DNA of 64,000 nt, taken from contig CAVVAX010000028.1 in assembly GCA_963746275.1 (NCBI GenBank), positions 65,557 to 129,556 of the forward strand. Reading direction: 5' to 3'. The notes beneath the pieces were generated by a model that was not told the origin of the DNA, ran no database searches, and was given only the letters and a program-made list of their open reading frames with translations. Of the stretch, positions 56,901 to 64,000 are shown in pieces. The position numbers and the translations under genes were made by a program. Positions within the stretch are counted from its first letter, which is position 1. Each line of letters starts with the position of its first letter. Source of the DNA: JAEULH01 sp963746275 (GTDB taxonomy: Bacteria; Pseudomonadota; Alphaproteobacteria; Rhodospirillales; Defluviicoccaceae).

Positions 56901-57508
56901 CCCTCGCGCGCCTGCAGCAGCAGCGCCTCGCCGACCTCGGCCAAAGCCTCGGCCGCGTCGCGCTCGTCCATCACCGAGAAGTGCGGCGCCACTCCCGCCT
57001 CCAAAGGGAAGCGGCCGAGCAGCGACTGGCAGAAGGCGTGGATGGTCAGCACCTTCAGCCCGCCCGGCGCATCCAGCACGGCGGGGAACAGGGAGCGCGC
57101 CCGCGTGCGCTCCCGATCCTTCGGCTGCCGGCCCATCAGGGAGTGGAGGGCCCCGTCCAGGCTAGCGTCGTCGGCCTTGGCCCAGCCGCCCAGCACCGTG
57201 GCGATGCGGCTTGCCATTTCCGCGGCCGCCGCCTTGGTGAAGGTGAGGCAAAGGATCTTCGACGGTGGCGTCCCCGACAGCATCAGCCGCAGCGCCCGGT
57301 CGGTGAGCACCTTGGTCTTGCCGGTTCCGGCCGAGGCGCCGACCCAGACCGAGGTCTGCGGCTCGGTTGCCGCCCGCTGCCTCCTGTCGGCAAGATCCTC
57401 GACCGGCGCAGGCTGCTGCCGGTTATCGTGAAGCCCGCCGCCGGCTCCGCGCGGCGGCTTCTTCACCGTCAGCAGGCCGTCGTCGGCGAACAGCGAGAGC
57501 TGCTTCAT
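53933..57508 (-). CDS. addA: double-strand break repair helicase-nuclease AddA
   Basis: 1191 residues, UvrD-type helicase with C-terminal nuclease; with AddB it resects DNA ends for RecA. Walker A is at residues 57-65 (VWVGASAGTGKTKVLTDRAL), motif II is VLIDEAQDTSPQQWRVIRAL, motif III FAVGDVKQSIFSFQGADPSL, motif V MTVHGAKGLQAPIVFLP, motif VI RRLLYVAMTRAEDRLIVCGW, and the nuclease motif VMIVDYKTDRPAP. ATG 57508 is chosen; the open extension to 57670 is addB in another frame. addB ends 10 bases upstream. Full length without indels. Confidence 0.95.
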   Translation of the reverse strand: MKQLSLFADDGLLTVKKPPRGAGGGLHDNRQQPAPVEDLADRRQRAATEPQTSVWVGASAGTGKTKVLTDRALRLMLSGTPPSKILCLTFTKAAAAEMASRIATVLGGWAKADDASLDGALHSLMGRQPKDRERTRARSLFPAVLDAPGGLKVLTIHAFCQSLLGRFPLEAGVAPHFSVMDERDAAEALAEVGEALLLQAREGQGPIPSAFATVTAHLQETRFRSLMRTLACARDRMADCLEHYGSAASATAALRRHLGIGEDETAERVIEIACGEQAFDGPRLRAAAEALACGSDADRQRGAGIGAWLAAGPQERVDLWDGYCRVYLTCAEPRSVRKKLMTKACGGSVEAWSEILAAEGERLLAVGMRRRAALCADTSGAVLVLAETLLNAYRRHKSARALLDYDDLIEHAAGLLEQDGGAAWVLYKLDGGIDHVLIDEAQDTSPQQWRVIRALTAEFFAGHGRGESPRTVFAVGDVKQSIFSFQGADPSLFLDNGRRFEGLAGAAEQRWDRVDLTVSFRSTKAVLAAVDAVFRLDQARDGVALDGAPIRHDVSAKRAGDGGLVEIWTPLRARPDDEPEPWRPPVERVESDSPARRLARVIAGRIGDMLGRNELLGSKGRPVRPEDILVLVRRRTGFVEELVRALKARGVPVAGVDRMVLSEQIAVMDLIALGRFVLLPDDDLNLASLLKSPLVGLDEDDLFALAHGRSGSLWTELGRRRDERPRFAEAQELLARLLGDADTMPPFEFYTRALGPLGGRRRLLARLGQDADDPIAEFIDLALDYERRHPPSLQGFLHWFGAGEAIVKRDLEQAPAAVRIMTVHGAKGLQAPIVFLPDTMQLPRGNAKDGVELLWTDAGDGVAVPLWAPSANGCEEVATRARAQARAEELREYRRLLYVAMTRAEDRLIVCGWIGKNGESEDCWYRAIRRGLEAAAEEIGCARVEDDGLAQSRDFDADPTVLRLSCPQTRPVEEKQPAGAPVTMALPSWALEAAVDERAPAPLVPSAQAGSSAPLRSREAGESSGLKRGRLIHTLLQWLPDVAPAARRSAASAWLDRTENRSGQDLEAAARSALVDEVLAVLDHPDHAALFAPGSLAEVPVGGVIGERLLSAQVDRLVVTDDAVMIVDYKTDRPAPVRPEAVSSRYLAQMAAYRAALRLIYPGKAVRCALLWSDVPSLMVLPDPLLDRHAP

Positions 57509-57518
57509 TCGCACATCC

Positions 57519-60500
57519 TCATGGCGATGCCTCTTCGCCGGCCGACCATTCCTTGACCCTCGCCAAATGCTCGTAATCGCTGAACTTCGGGGCGTGCGAG
57601 GCGCGCGGGCGCGAGGGGTAGGGCGTCCCCGGCAGGTCGAAGCGGGCGACCAGCGCGGCGACGCCGGCAATAGCCTCTTCGGCCAGTGCGCCGATGTCCG
57701 CCGTCTTCACCGGCCGGCGCTCGCCGCCCTCGAGCTTGCCATGCAGCTGCCAGTGCTCGAGGGCCACGACAGGCCGCGGCAAGACGCCGGCAAAGCCGCC
57801 ACGGCTGGCGATGGCCGCTTCCAGGGGAAGCTGCGGGGCGAAGCCGGCCTCGACCTCCTTCTTCTTCGGCACCGCGCCGGTCTTGTAGTCGATGATGACG
57901 AGGCCGCCCGCGCGCAGGGTGTCGATGCGGTCGGCACGGGCGGTCAGCGTGAATGGCCCGGCGGGGGCGTCGATCGTGGCCTGGCCCTTCACCTCGCCGG
58001 CCATTGCCGCGATCCCGGCCCGCCGCTCGCGCTCGATCTCGATGAACCAGCGGGCGATCCGCTCGAAGCGAGGCCACCAGAAGGCCAGCACGCTGGGCCG
58101 GTCCTCATGCGCGCCAAGCCTCTCTCGCCCGAGCGCCAGCAGCCGCGCCTCGGCATCCACCGGAAGAGCTCCGGGATGGGCGCGGACGAAGGCCTCCAGC
58201 GCGTGATGCACGAACTGGCCGTAGTCGGCGGCCGACGGATCGGCATCGAGCGGCTCGAGCCGGCGCAGGTTGAGGACGTGGCGGGCGTAGATGCTGTAGG
58301 GGTCGCGCATCCACGTCTCGATCTGGGTGACGGACAGCGCCCGTGGCCGGGCCGCCACGGCCGGGCAAGGCGAGGGCGGCGCCACCGGCCGGACCGTCGC
58401 CGGGCGATCGAGCAGGGCCTGCCAGGAGAGGTGGCGCGAGCCATCCGCGAGCCAGTCGTCCATGTTGCCCCGGACGACATTCTCCAGGCGCACCAGCCAG
58501 CGGCTCGGAACCGTCGGCGTCCGCTCGACACGCGCTGCCCGGGTCAGATAGACCTCCGGGGCGCAGAAGCCTTGCGCGAAGTCGTGGGCGGCCAGCCCGA
58601 CCCGGCGCTCCGGCTCGGGCAGGCCGAACGCGGTCATCATTGGCCGGCTCATCCACGGGCTCGCGTCCGCCCTCGCCGGCCAGGTGCCTTCGTTCAGCCC
58701 GGCAAGGACGGCGACGTCGGCGGAGATCAGCCGGGCCTCGAGCGGCCCCAGGATCGCGAGGCGGGGATGGCGGCCGTAGCGCGGCCGCACCGTGCGCCCG
58801 GCCATGAGCTCGTCGAGGAGGGCCGGATAGGCGCGGATGCGGACCGGCGGCGCGTCGTGCGCTGCTTCGGCCACCTCGGCGGCGAAGGCCAGCGCCTGCT
58901 CGCCCGCCTCCCCGGCCCACAGCCGCCTGGCGCCAGGCTCGCCCTTGGCCGCGGCCAACGTTTCCGCGGCGGCGAGGTGGGCGGCGAACAGCGCCGACAG
59001 CGGCTGCTGGCGCGCTTCTGCCAGCTCCATGAACGGGCGGATAGCCGCGTCCAGCCGGGCGAGGGTGTCGCGTATCAGCACGTCGCCCTCGGCATGATCG
59101 CCCTCGGCATGATCGCCATCTGCATGTTCGATGGCCGCGCGCAGCCCCGCCAGCCCCGGCGCGGGCCGCGGACCGCGGAGGATGCGGCGCTCCAGCCGGC
59201 GGACACGCCAGCGGAAGGCGGACGGTGTCAGCCCGCAGGCAGCCAGCGGATGCTTCAGCGCCGCCAGCAGTGGAACCGGCGCCAGCGCCTCGACCAGCAT
59301 GCGGGCGGTGAGGCGGAGGAACGTGCCGGGCGGCGTCTTCGCCAGCGGCACGCCGGCGCTGTCGTCTGCGGCGATCCCCCAGCGCTGCAGCTCGCCGGCG
59401 ACGCGCCTGGCGATCGCCCGGTCCGGCGTCACCAGCATGCCGCGGCGCTGCGGGTCCTCCAGGGTCTCGCGCAAGATGAGCGCGATCGCCCGGGCCTCCT
59501 CCTGCGGCGTTGGTGCGACGATGCGGGCAACGCCTTCGAGCGCCTGCTTCAGCGGCGGCCAATTGGCCTCGGCGTGGGCGGTGGCCGAGGGCCTGAGCGC
59601 GAGGTTGATCAGCCGCACGCGCGGCGCTCGCGACGGGCCGCTGGCCGGGTTCAGCGCCGGCCAGGGCGCAACGGCAGCGCGGCCTATGCTCATCCGCTCG
59701 AGCAGCCGGGCCATGGCGAACTGAGGATGCGACGCCTCCAGCGCGTCCCAGGTGTCCTCCGAGGCGCCGAGATCGAGGCCGGGCAGGACGACGGCGCCAC
59801 GCGGCAAGTGGGCTATGACCGCGAGTAGCTCGGCGGTGGCGGGGATGCTGCCGGTGGACCCGGCGGCAATGACCGCTGCCTCTGGCGGCCTCTCCCGCCA
59901 GGCCTTGGCCTGGGCCTTGAGCAGCCGGTTGCGCCGGTCGGCCGGATCGATCGCGCCTTCCTCGGCCAGCATCTGCGGCCAGTGCTCGGTGATAATGGCG
60001 AGGAACTTAAGGGTGATCTGCCAGTGCTTTGCGAAGTCCTGCGGAACGAGGTCGCCAAGCGCGGCGAAGTCGAGCCCCTCGGTGTGGACCTGGTCGAGGA
60101 GGCGGGCGAGCTCGGCGGCGAGCCGCAGCGCCTGGTCCGGCGCGATCGCGTCCGCCTTGGCCTTCGTCACCAGCCGGGCGAGGAGAAGCTGGCGGCGGAG
60201 GGCCGGGATGGCGAGCGGCACGCCAGCCAGCGTGACGCCATCGCGGACCGGGCCGGCCTCGTCTGGCTGGAACGCCAGCTCGTCCTCGTCGATGTCGCCG
60301 AGCGGGGTGATCCGCGGCAACAGCAAGGGCTTACCGCCGTTGGCGCGGACGAAGGCGTCCCCGAGGCTGCGGCAGGCTCGCCGGGTGGGAAGGAAGATCC
60401 GCACGCTTGCCAGGGCGGCGGGCTCACCGCCGAGGCCGAAGCGGGGATCGGCAAGCAGCCCCTCGACCAGATCGTCGAGGAACGGCCGTTCTGGCGAGAT

Positions 60501-60524
60501 GGTGAAGACGCTGGCCTTGCTCAT
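57519..60524 (-). CDS. addB: double-strand break repair protein AddB
   Basis: 1001 residues. Partner of AddA with an inactivated helicase-like fold and a nuclease domain. The alphaproteobacterial form starts SVFTISPERPFLDDLVEGLL with VRIFLPTRRACRSLGDAFVR. The nuclease motif GGLVIIDYKTGAVPKKKEVE lies near the C-terminus, preceded by VTQIETWMRDPYSIYARHVL and followed by QLPLEAAIASRGGF. An 8-9 residue HAEGDHAEGD duplication occurs mid-protein. ATG 60524 overlaps the murU stop by 4 bases. Intact over 3 kb. Confidence 0.94.
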   Translation of the reverse strand: MSKASVFTISPERPFLDDLVEGLLADPRFGLGGEPAALASVRIFLPTRRACRSLGDAFVRANGGKPLLLPRITPLGDIDEDELAFQPDEAGPVRDGVTLAGVPLAIPALRRQLLLARLVTKAKADAIAPDQALRLAAELARLLDQVHTEGLDFAALGDLVPQDFAKHWQITLKFLAIITEHWPQMLAEEGAIDPADRRNRLLKAQAKAWRERPPEAAVIAAGSTGSIPATAELLAVIAHLPRGAVVLPGLDLGASEDTWDALEASHPQFAMARLLERMSIGRAAVAPWPALNPASGPSRAPRVRLINLALRPSATAHAEANWPPLKQALEGVARIVAPTPQEEARAIALILRETLEDPQRRGMLVTPDRAIARRVAGELQRWGIAADDSAGVPLAKTPPGTFLRLTARMLVEALAPVPLLAALKHPLAACGLTPSAFRWRVRRLERRILRGPRPAPGLAGLRAAIEHADGDHAEGDHAEGDVLIRDTLARLDAAIRPFMELAEARQQPLSALFAAHLAAAETLAAAKGEPGARRLWAGEAGEQALAFAAEVAEAAHDAPPVRIRAYPALLDELMAGRTVRPRYGRHPRLAILGPLEARLISADVAVLAGLNEGTWPARADASPWMSRPMMTAFGLPEPERRVGLAAHDFAQGFCAPEVYLTRAARVERTPTVPSRWLVRLENVVRGNMDDWLADGSRHLSWQALLDRPATVRPVAPPSPCPAVAARPRALSVTQIETWMRDPYSIYARHVLNLRRLEPLDADPSAADYGQFVHHALEAFVRAHPGALPVDAEARLLALGRERLGAHEDRPSVLAFWWPRFERIARWFIEIERERRAGIAAMAGEVKGQATIDAPAGPFTLTARADRIDTLRAGGLVIIDYKTGAVPKKKEVEAGFAPQLPLEAAIASRGGFAGVLPRPVVALEHWQLHGKLEGGERRPVKTADIGALAEEAIAGVAALVARFDLPGTPYPSRPRASHAPKFSDYEHLARVKEWSAGEEASP

Positions 60525-61309
60525 GGCGCCACCGCGCTCAAGGTCCCGGTTCGCCGCGCCAGTTCGGCCTCGGCCAAAGCCAGATCCCGCGGCGTGCCGA
60601 CGTGGAACCACGAGCCCGTGTGGACGACGCCGAACAGCCGGCCGGCCGCCGCCGCTCGGTCGTAGATCCAGTTCAGCGAGAACGGCGGGTCGGGAAGCTC
60701 CGTGAGCGCGCGCGGGCTCAGGATCTGGATCCCTGCGAACAGGTAGGGCGCGCTTTGGCCATCCTTGCGCCGGCGGAGCCGCACCCCGCCTGCCCGCCCG
60801 TCGCTCCCGATGCAGAAGTCGCCGTCACCGTCGTAGCCGAACGCCGTTCCGGTCGGGTGCAGCAGCAGGAGCGCGTCCATGATGGTTTCGTCCCAGGCAG
60901 CAGCGAGGCTCTCCAGGGTCGGCCGGGGCCCGTCCAGCCAGAGCACGTCGCCGTTGACGACGAAGAAGGGGCCGTTGCCCAGCAGCGGCAGGGCCTTGGC
61001 GACGCCGCCGCCGGTTTCGAGCCGGTCGCGCTCCAGGGACACCGTTAGCCTCGCCCGCCCCGCGCGACGGGCAGCGACGTGCGCTTCGATCTGCGCGGCC
61101 AGGTAGTGGGCATTGACGACGATCTCCTCGACCCCGGCCGCCTCCAGCCGGGTGATCACCCGGTCGAGCAGGCTTCGCCCGGCGACCTCGATCAGCGGCT
61201 TGGGCCGTGTCTCGGTCAGCGGCCGCATCCGCAAGCCGAGCCCCGCGGCCAGCACCATCGCCCGCCGCGGCACGTCCACGGCGCGCTCACGCCTCGCTGC
61301 GGTGGTCAT
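60521..61309 (-). CDS. murU: N-acetylmuramate alpha-1-phosphate uridylyltransferase-like protein
   Basis: 262 residues, nucleotidyltransferase (NTP_transferase) fold. AMVLAAGLGLRMRPLTETRP with KPLIEVAGRSLLDRVITRLE is the nucleotide-binding signature, and VNGDVLWLDGPRPTLESLAA and WFHVGTPRDLALAEAELARR are typical. With the adjacent AmgK kinase it forms UDP-MurNAc directly from recycled MurNAc in the MurU pathway, as shown in Pseudomonas. The 4-base overlaps on both sides (amgK, addB) support co-expression. Assignment rests on the AmgK pairing; the fold alone would allow other sugar-phosphate substrates. Confidence 0.87.
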   Translation of the reverse strand: MTTAARRERAVDVPRRAMVLAAGLGLRMRPLTETRPKPLIEVAGRSLLDRVITRLEAAGVEEIVVNAHYLAAQIEAHVAARRAGRARLTVSLERDRLETGGGVAKALPLLGNGPFFVVNGDVLWLDGPRPTLESLAAAWDETIMDALLLLHPTGTAFGYDGDGDFCIGSDGRAGGVRLRRRKDGQSAPYLFAGIQILSPRALTELPDPPFSLNWIYDRAAAAGRLFGVVHTGSWFHVGTPRDLALAEAELARRTGTLSAVAP

Positions 61310-62338
61310 TGCGCCGCCAGCCCCAGCGGCGCCTTGCCGCGCGCCTCCGCCGACACGTGCCGGCCGAACCAGGCTGCGACCGGCGCCAACGCGGCATTCG
61401 CCAGCGCCCGGTCGAGCAGGCCCCAGACGCGCGGGATGTGCACGAGGTAGCCATGCTTGCCGTCGCGGCGGCTCAGCCGGGTGAAGATGCCGATCACCTT
61501 GGCGTGGCGCTGCGCGGCGAGGATCGCGTACGCCCCGGCGAAGCCTCGCGTATCTGAAGGCCTCGCGCGCTCCTGGTAGCGGGCGAGCATCTCGGCGCGC
61601 AACTCCTCGGCGATGTCGCGACGGGCGTCCTCCAAGAGCGACATCAGGTCGTACGCGGCCGCGCCGGCGACGGCGTCCTGGAAGTCGAGCAGGCCACAGG
61701 CGCCGAGCCCCTCGCGATCTGGCAGACGCAGCAGGTTGTCGACGTGATAGTCGCGCAGGACCAGGGTCCGGGGCTGGGCCAGGACCGCCGGCAGGACCTC
61801 CTGCCACGCCTCGATGTAGCCGCTGCGCTCGTCGGCGGCCGCGGCATGGCCGGTGACGGCGGGAAGATACCAGTCGACGAACAGCAGCGCCTCCTTGAGC
61901 AGCCGGTCCAGGTCATAGTCGGGAAGCCCGGCGGGGATGGCTTGCGCCGGCGGCAGCGCGTGCAGCGCGATCAACACGTCGATCGCCAGGGCATAGAGCG
62001 CCCGCTCGTCGGAGCCGCTGGCGAGCAGCCGGGTGAAGGTGTCGTCGCCTAAGTCCTCCAGCAGGAGCAGGCCCGCGGCCACGTCCGCGGCGTAGATGGC
62101 CGGGGCGCTGAAGCCGAGGCCGGCGCAGGTGCTCGGCCATGCGGACGAACGGGCGCACGTCCTCATGCGCCGGCGGCGCGTCCATGAGCACCGCCCGGCG
62201 CTCGCCGCGCACGAGCCGGCGGTAGCTGCGGAAGGAGGCGTCGCCCGCAAGCGGCCGCAGCTCCTCGGCGCGCCAGCCGTGCGCCGCGAGAAACCCCGCG
62301 ATCTCCGCCGCCCGCTCAGGCAAGCCCGGCCTCGGCAA
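61306..62338 (-). CDS. amgK: MurNAc/GlcNAc anomeric kinase AmgK-like phosphotransferase, frameshifted
   Basis: About 344 residues after repair, an aminoglycoside-phosphotransferase-fold kinase. The N-terminal frame has PERAAEIAGFLAAHGWRAEE, LRPLAGDASFRSYRRLVRGE and VLMDAPPAHEDVRPFVRMAE. An extra C near 62130 moves to the frame with GLGFSAPAIYAADVAAGLLL, the catalytic loop LVLRDYHVDNLLRLPDREGL and the metal site GLLDFQDAVAGAAAYDLMSL. The start is TTG 62338 (or a TTG five codons on), overlapping the tsaE end by 23 bases. Without repair the second frame seems fused to tsaE, which is an artefact. Confidence 0.9.
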
Positions 62339-62888
62339 GCCGATGGGGCCAATCGCCGTGCCCGGCCAGATCCAGCCGGCGAGCGGCGGGTTGTTCGGGA
62401 ACGTCGCTGAAGATCAGATCCAGCCTCACCGCCGGCAGGAACGGCCCCAACCGGTCCGGCCACTCGATCAGGGCGATGCCGCCGGCAAAGGCGTCCTCGA
62501 TGCCGAGCTCCAGCGCGTCCTCGGGTGTCTCGATGCGGTAGAGGTCGAAGTGGAAGATGTCCGCGGCTTGCGCCGCCGCGCCCTCGTAGATCTGGACCAG
62601 GGTGAAGGTCGGGCTCGGCACCTCGATCTCGGCGCCGGCGCGGGCCTGGATCAGGGCGCGGGCGAAAACCGTCTTGCCGACGCCGAGCCCACCCCATAGC
62701 GCCAGGACATCGCCCGAGCGCAGCAGCCCCGCGAGCCGGACGGCGATGGCGCAGGTCGCGGCTTCGTCGGCAAGGTCGAGACCCGTCACCGGTTCTCCAG
62801 CGGCCGAGCCCACGACCCGCTCTGCCGGCAGCCATGAAGGCCAGGCGCCCAAGGCCGCGTCGGTGGTCGGTTGAACCGAACGGTGCAT
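62316..62888 (-). CDS. tsaE: tRNA threonylcarbamoyladenosine biosynthesis ATPase TsaE
   Basis: 190 residues, slightly long for the family through its N-terminal extension. The P-loop is ALWGGLGVGKTVFARALIQA; EVPSPTFTLVQIYEG, FHFDLYRIETPEDALELGIE and IALIEWPDRLGPFLPAVRLD are TsaE signatures. It acts with TsaB/TsaD in making t6A37 on tRNAs reading ANN codons. It heads the minus-strand operon tsaE-amgK-murU-addB-addA and is divergent (60 bases) from the reductase gene. Confidence 0.95.
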   Translation of the reverse strand: MHRSVQPTTDAALGAWPSWLPAERVVGSAAGEPVTGLDLADEAATCAIAVRLAGLLRSGDVLALWGGLGVGKTVFARALIQARAGAEIEVPSPTFTLVQIYEGAAAQAADIFHFDLYRIETPEDALELGIEDAFAGGIALIEWPDRLGPFLPAVRLDLIFSDVPEQPAARRLDLAGHGDWPHRLAEAGLA

Positions 62889-62948
62889 GTCTTCATGTTA
62901 TGGGCGACCAAGCGCCAGTAAACAAAAAACGCCCGCCGCGGAGACCGC

Positions 62949-63987
62949 ATGCCCGACCAACCCCATCGCACCGACGTCGCCATCATTGGCGCCGGCCCCG
63001 TCGGTCTGTTCGCCGTGTTCGAGTGCGGCATGCTGAACATGCAGTGCCATGTCATCGACGCCCTGGATGCGGCGGGCGGGCAGTGCACCGCGCTGTACCC
63101 AGAGAAGCCAATTTACGATATTCCAGCCCATCCGGCTATCCTTGCGCACGAACTCGTCGATAAGCTTCACGCTCAGGCCGCACCCTTCGACCCGGTCTAC
63201 CACCTGGGCGAGCAAGTCGAAGCCATGAGCGACGACGGAGCGGGGCCGCTGGCTGTTGACCACGAGCAAGGGCAGCCGGATCGATGCCGCCGCCGTGATC
63301 ATCGCCGCCGGGGTCGGCGCCTTTGGCCCGAACCGGCCGCCGCTGCCGCACATCGAGGATTACGAAGGGCAGGCCGATGGCCATGGCGTGCACTACCTGG
63401 TCAAGCGCCGCGAGGACTTCCGCGACCGCCGTGTCGTCATCGCCGGCGGCGGCGATTCGGCCGTGGACTGGGCGCTGTCACTGGCGAACGTCGCCGCCTC
63501 GGTGGCCGTCGTCCACCGCCGGGCCAAGTTCCGCGCCGCCCCCGACTCGGTGCTCAAGCTCGGCCAGCTCGCCGGCGAAGGCCGGATCGATCTCGTCGTT
63601 CCGTTCCAGCTCCACGGTCTGGAGGGCGCCAACGGCCGGCTGGAGGCGGTGGTCGTGAGCGACCTCGACGGCAAGCGGCGCACCCTGCCGGCGGACGCGC
63701 TGCTGCCGTTTTTTGGCCTGGCGCAGAACTTGGGCCCGATCGGCGACTGGGGGCTGGAGCTGCACCGCCACCTGATCAGGGTCGAGCCTTCGACCTGCGC
63801 CACCCAGCGGCCCGGCATCTTCGCCATTGGCGACATCGTCACCTATCCCGGCAAGCTGAAGCTGATCCTTACCGGCTTCGCCGAGGCCGCGGCGGCCGCC
63901 CACGCGGCGTATCCCCTGGTCCACCCGGGCGAGGCGCTCCACTTCGAGTACTCGACGACCAAAGGCCTCCCCGCGCACCACGGCTGA
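62949..63987 (+). CDS. thioredoxin-reductase-like ferredoxin-NADP+ reductase, frameshifted
   Basis: About 346 residues after repair. N-terminal FAD site TDVAIIGAGPVGLFAVFECG, then MQCHVIDALDAAGGQCTALY and PEKPIYDIPAHPAILAHELV, the YumC-type FNR pattern. One extra G near 63238 breaks the frame. The next frame continues RGRWLLTTSKGSRIDAAAVI, the NADP site VVIAGGGDSAVDWALSLANV without the CxxC of thioredoxin reductases, and FAIGDIVTYPGKLKLILTGF. It would shuttle electrons between NADPH and ferredoxin. Stop 63987 lies 13 bases from the window end, so downstream context is unknown. Confidence 0.9.
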
Positions 63988-64000
63988 CGGCAAACACCGT

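Noticed and set aside
57567..59828. 753-codon plus-strand frame
   Set aside because: Antisense to addB, which is an intact and well-recognised gene.
61306..62835. Apparent tsaE-amgK fusion
   Set aside because: Explained by one extra C in amgK near 62130; both genes have complete separate forms.

Overview
The window is a 64 kb, GC-rich chromosomal segment (by eye about two thirds G+C) from an alphaproteobacterium, most likely Rhodospirillales-like. Pointers to this are the pdhA-pdhB(lipoyl)-pdhC-lpd-lipA-COQ10 cluster, the long array cmk-rpsA-sppA-ihfB-lapA-pyrF-trpFBA-accD-folC facing trxA-addA-addB-murU-amgK-tsaE, the pdxJ-acpS-lepB-rnc-era string, a phasin, AddAB instead of RecBCD, and candidate EcfG-type general-stress promoters. 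I see no rRNA, tRNA, CRISPR array, insertion sequence or prophage. The taxon is an inference from family content and gene order.

Layout. 0.2-2.2 kb: two DUF2382 stress proteins and a glutathione S-transferase. 2.4-9.1 kb: pyruvate dehydrogenase complex, lipoyl synthase and a COQ10/RatA protein. 9.2-10.6 kb: TacA-TacT toxin-antitoxin pair and pncC. 10.7-14.7 kb: envelope genes (M23 peptidase, bactofilin, convergent lytic transglycosylase). 14.7-16.1 kb: dapA, smpB. 16.2-21.1 kb: a minus-strand signalling operon (LysM-FecR protein, CHASE2-PAS-GGDEF-EAL protein, degenerate receiver). 21.3-26.1 kb: udgB, a NYN protein, folK, rpoZ, rel. 26.2-29.8 kb: pdxJ-acpS-lepB-rnc-era. 30-36 kb: phasin, SLC13-type permease, soluble chemoreceptor, ferric-reductase-like flavocytochrome. 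36-39 kb: DUF2383 stress protein between two inverted REP-like repeats, then pckG. 39-42.1 kb: an unusual operon of two DUF1538 membrane proteins, a PII-like protein, a CBS protein and a HugZ/PPOX-type protein. 42.2-52.2 kb: cmk to folC. 52.2-53.5 kb: a low-GC decayed island with ParDE remnants. 53.5-64 kb: trxA, addAB, the MurNAc-recycling kinase and uridylyltransferase pair, tsaE, and a ferredoxin-NADP reductase.

How the genes work together. The PDH block makes the complex together with the enzyme that lipoylates it. tsaE-amgK-murU-addB-addA and pyrF-trpF-trpB-trpA-accD-folC are tightly coupled by 4-base start/stop overlaps. The M23, bactofilin and transglycosylase genes, and perhaps the LysM-FecR/CHASE2 operon, concern the cell wall.

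A warning for any reader: about sixteen otherwise well-conserved genes, many essential (era, cmk, dapA, rel, rpoZ, rnc, amgK), are interrupted by single-base indels. In 17 of the 20 cases I could read, the change is one extra base, usually in a short G/C run. This looks like sequence error in an unpolished or single-coverage assembly rather than gene death. Such genes are annotated here as whole frameshifted genes. The island at 52.2-53.5 kb is much more densely damaged and is probably truly decayed. Start sites, spans and domain positions were derived by hand.
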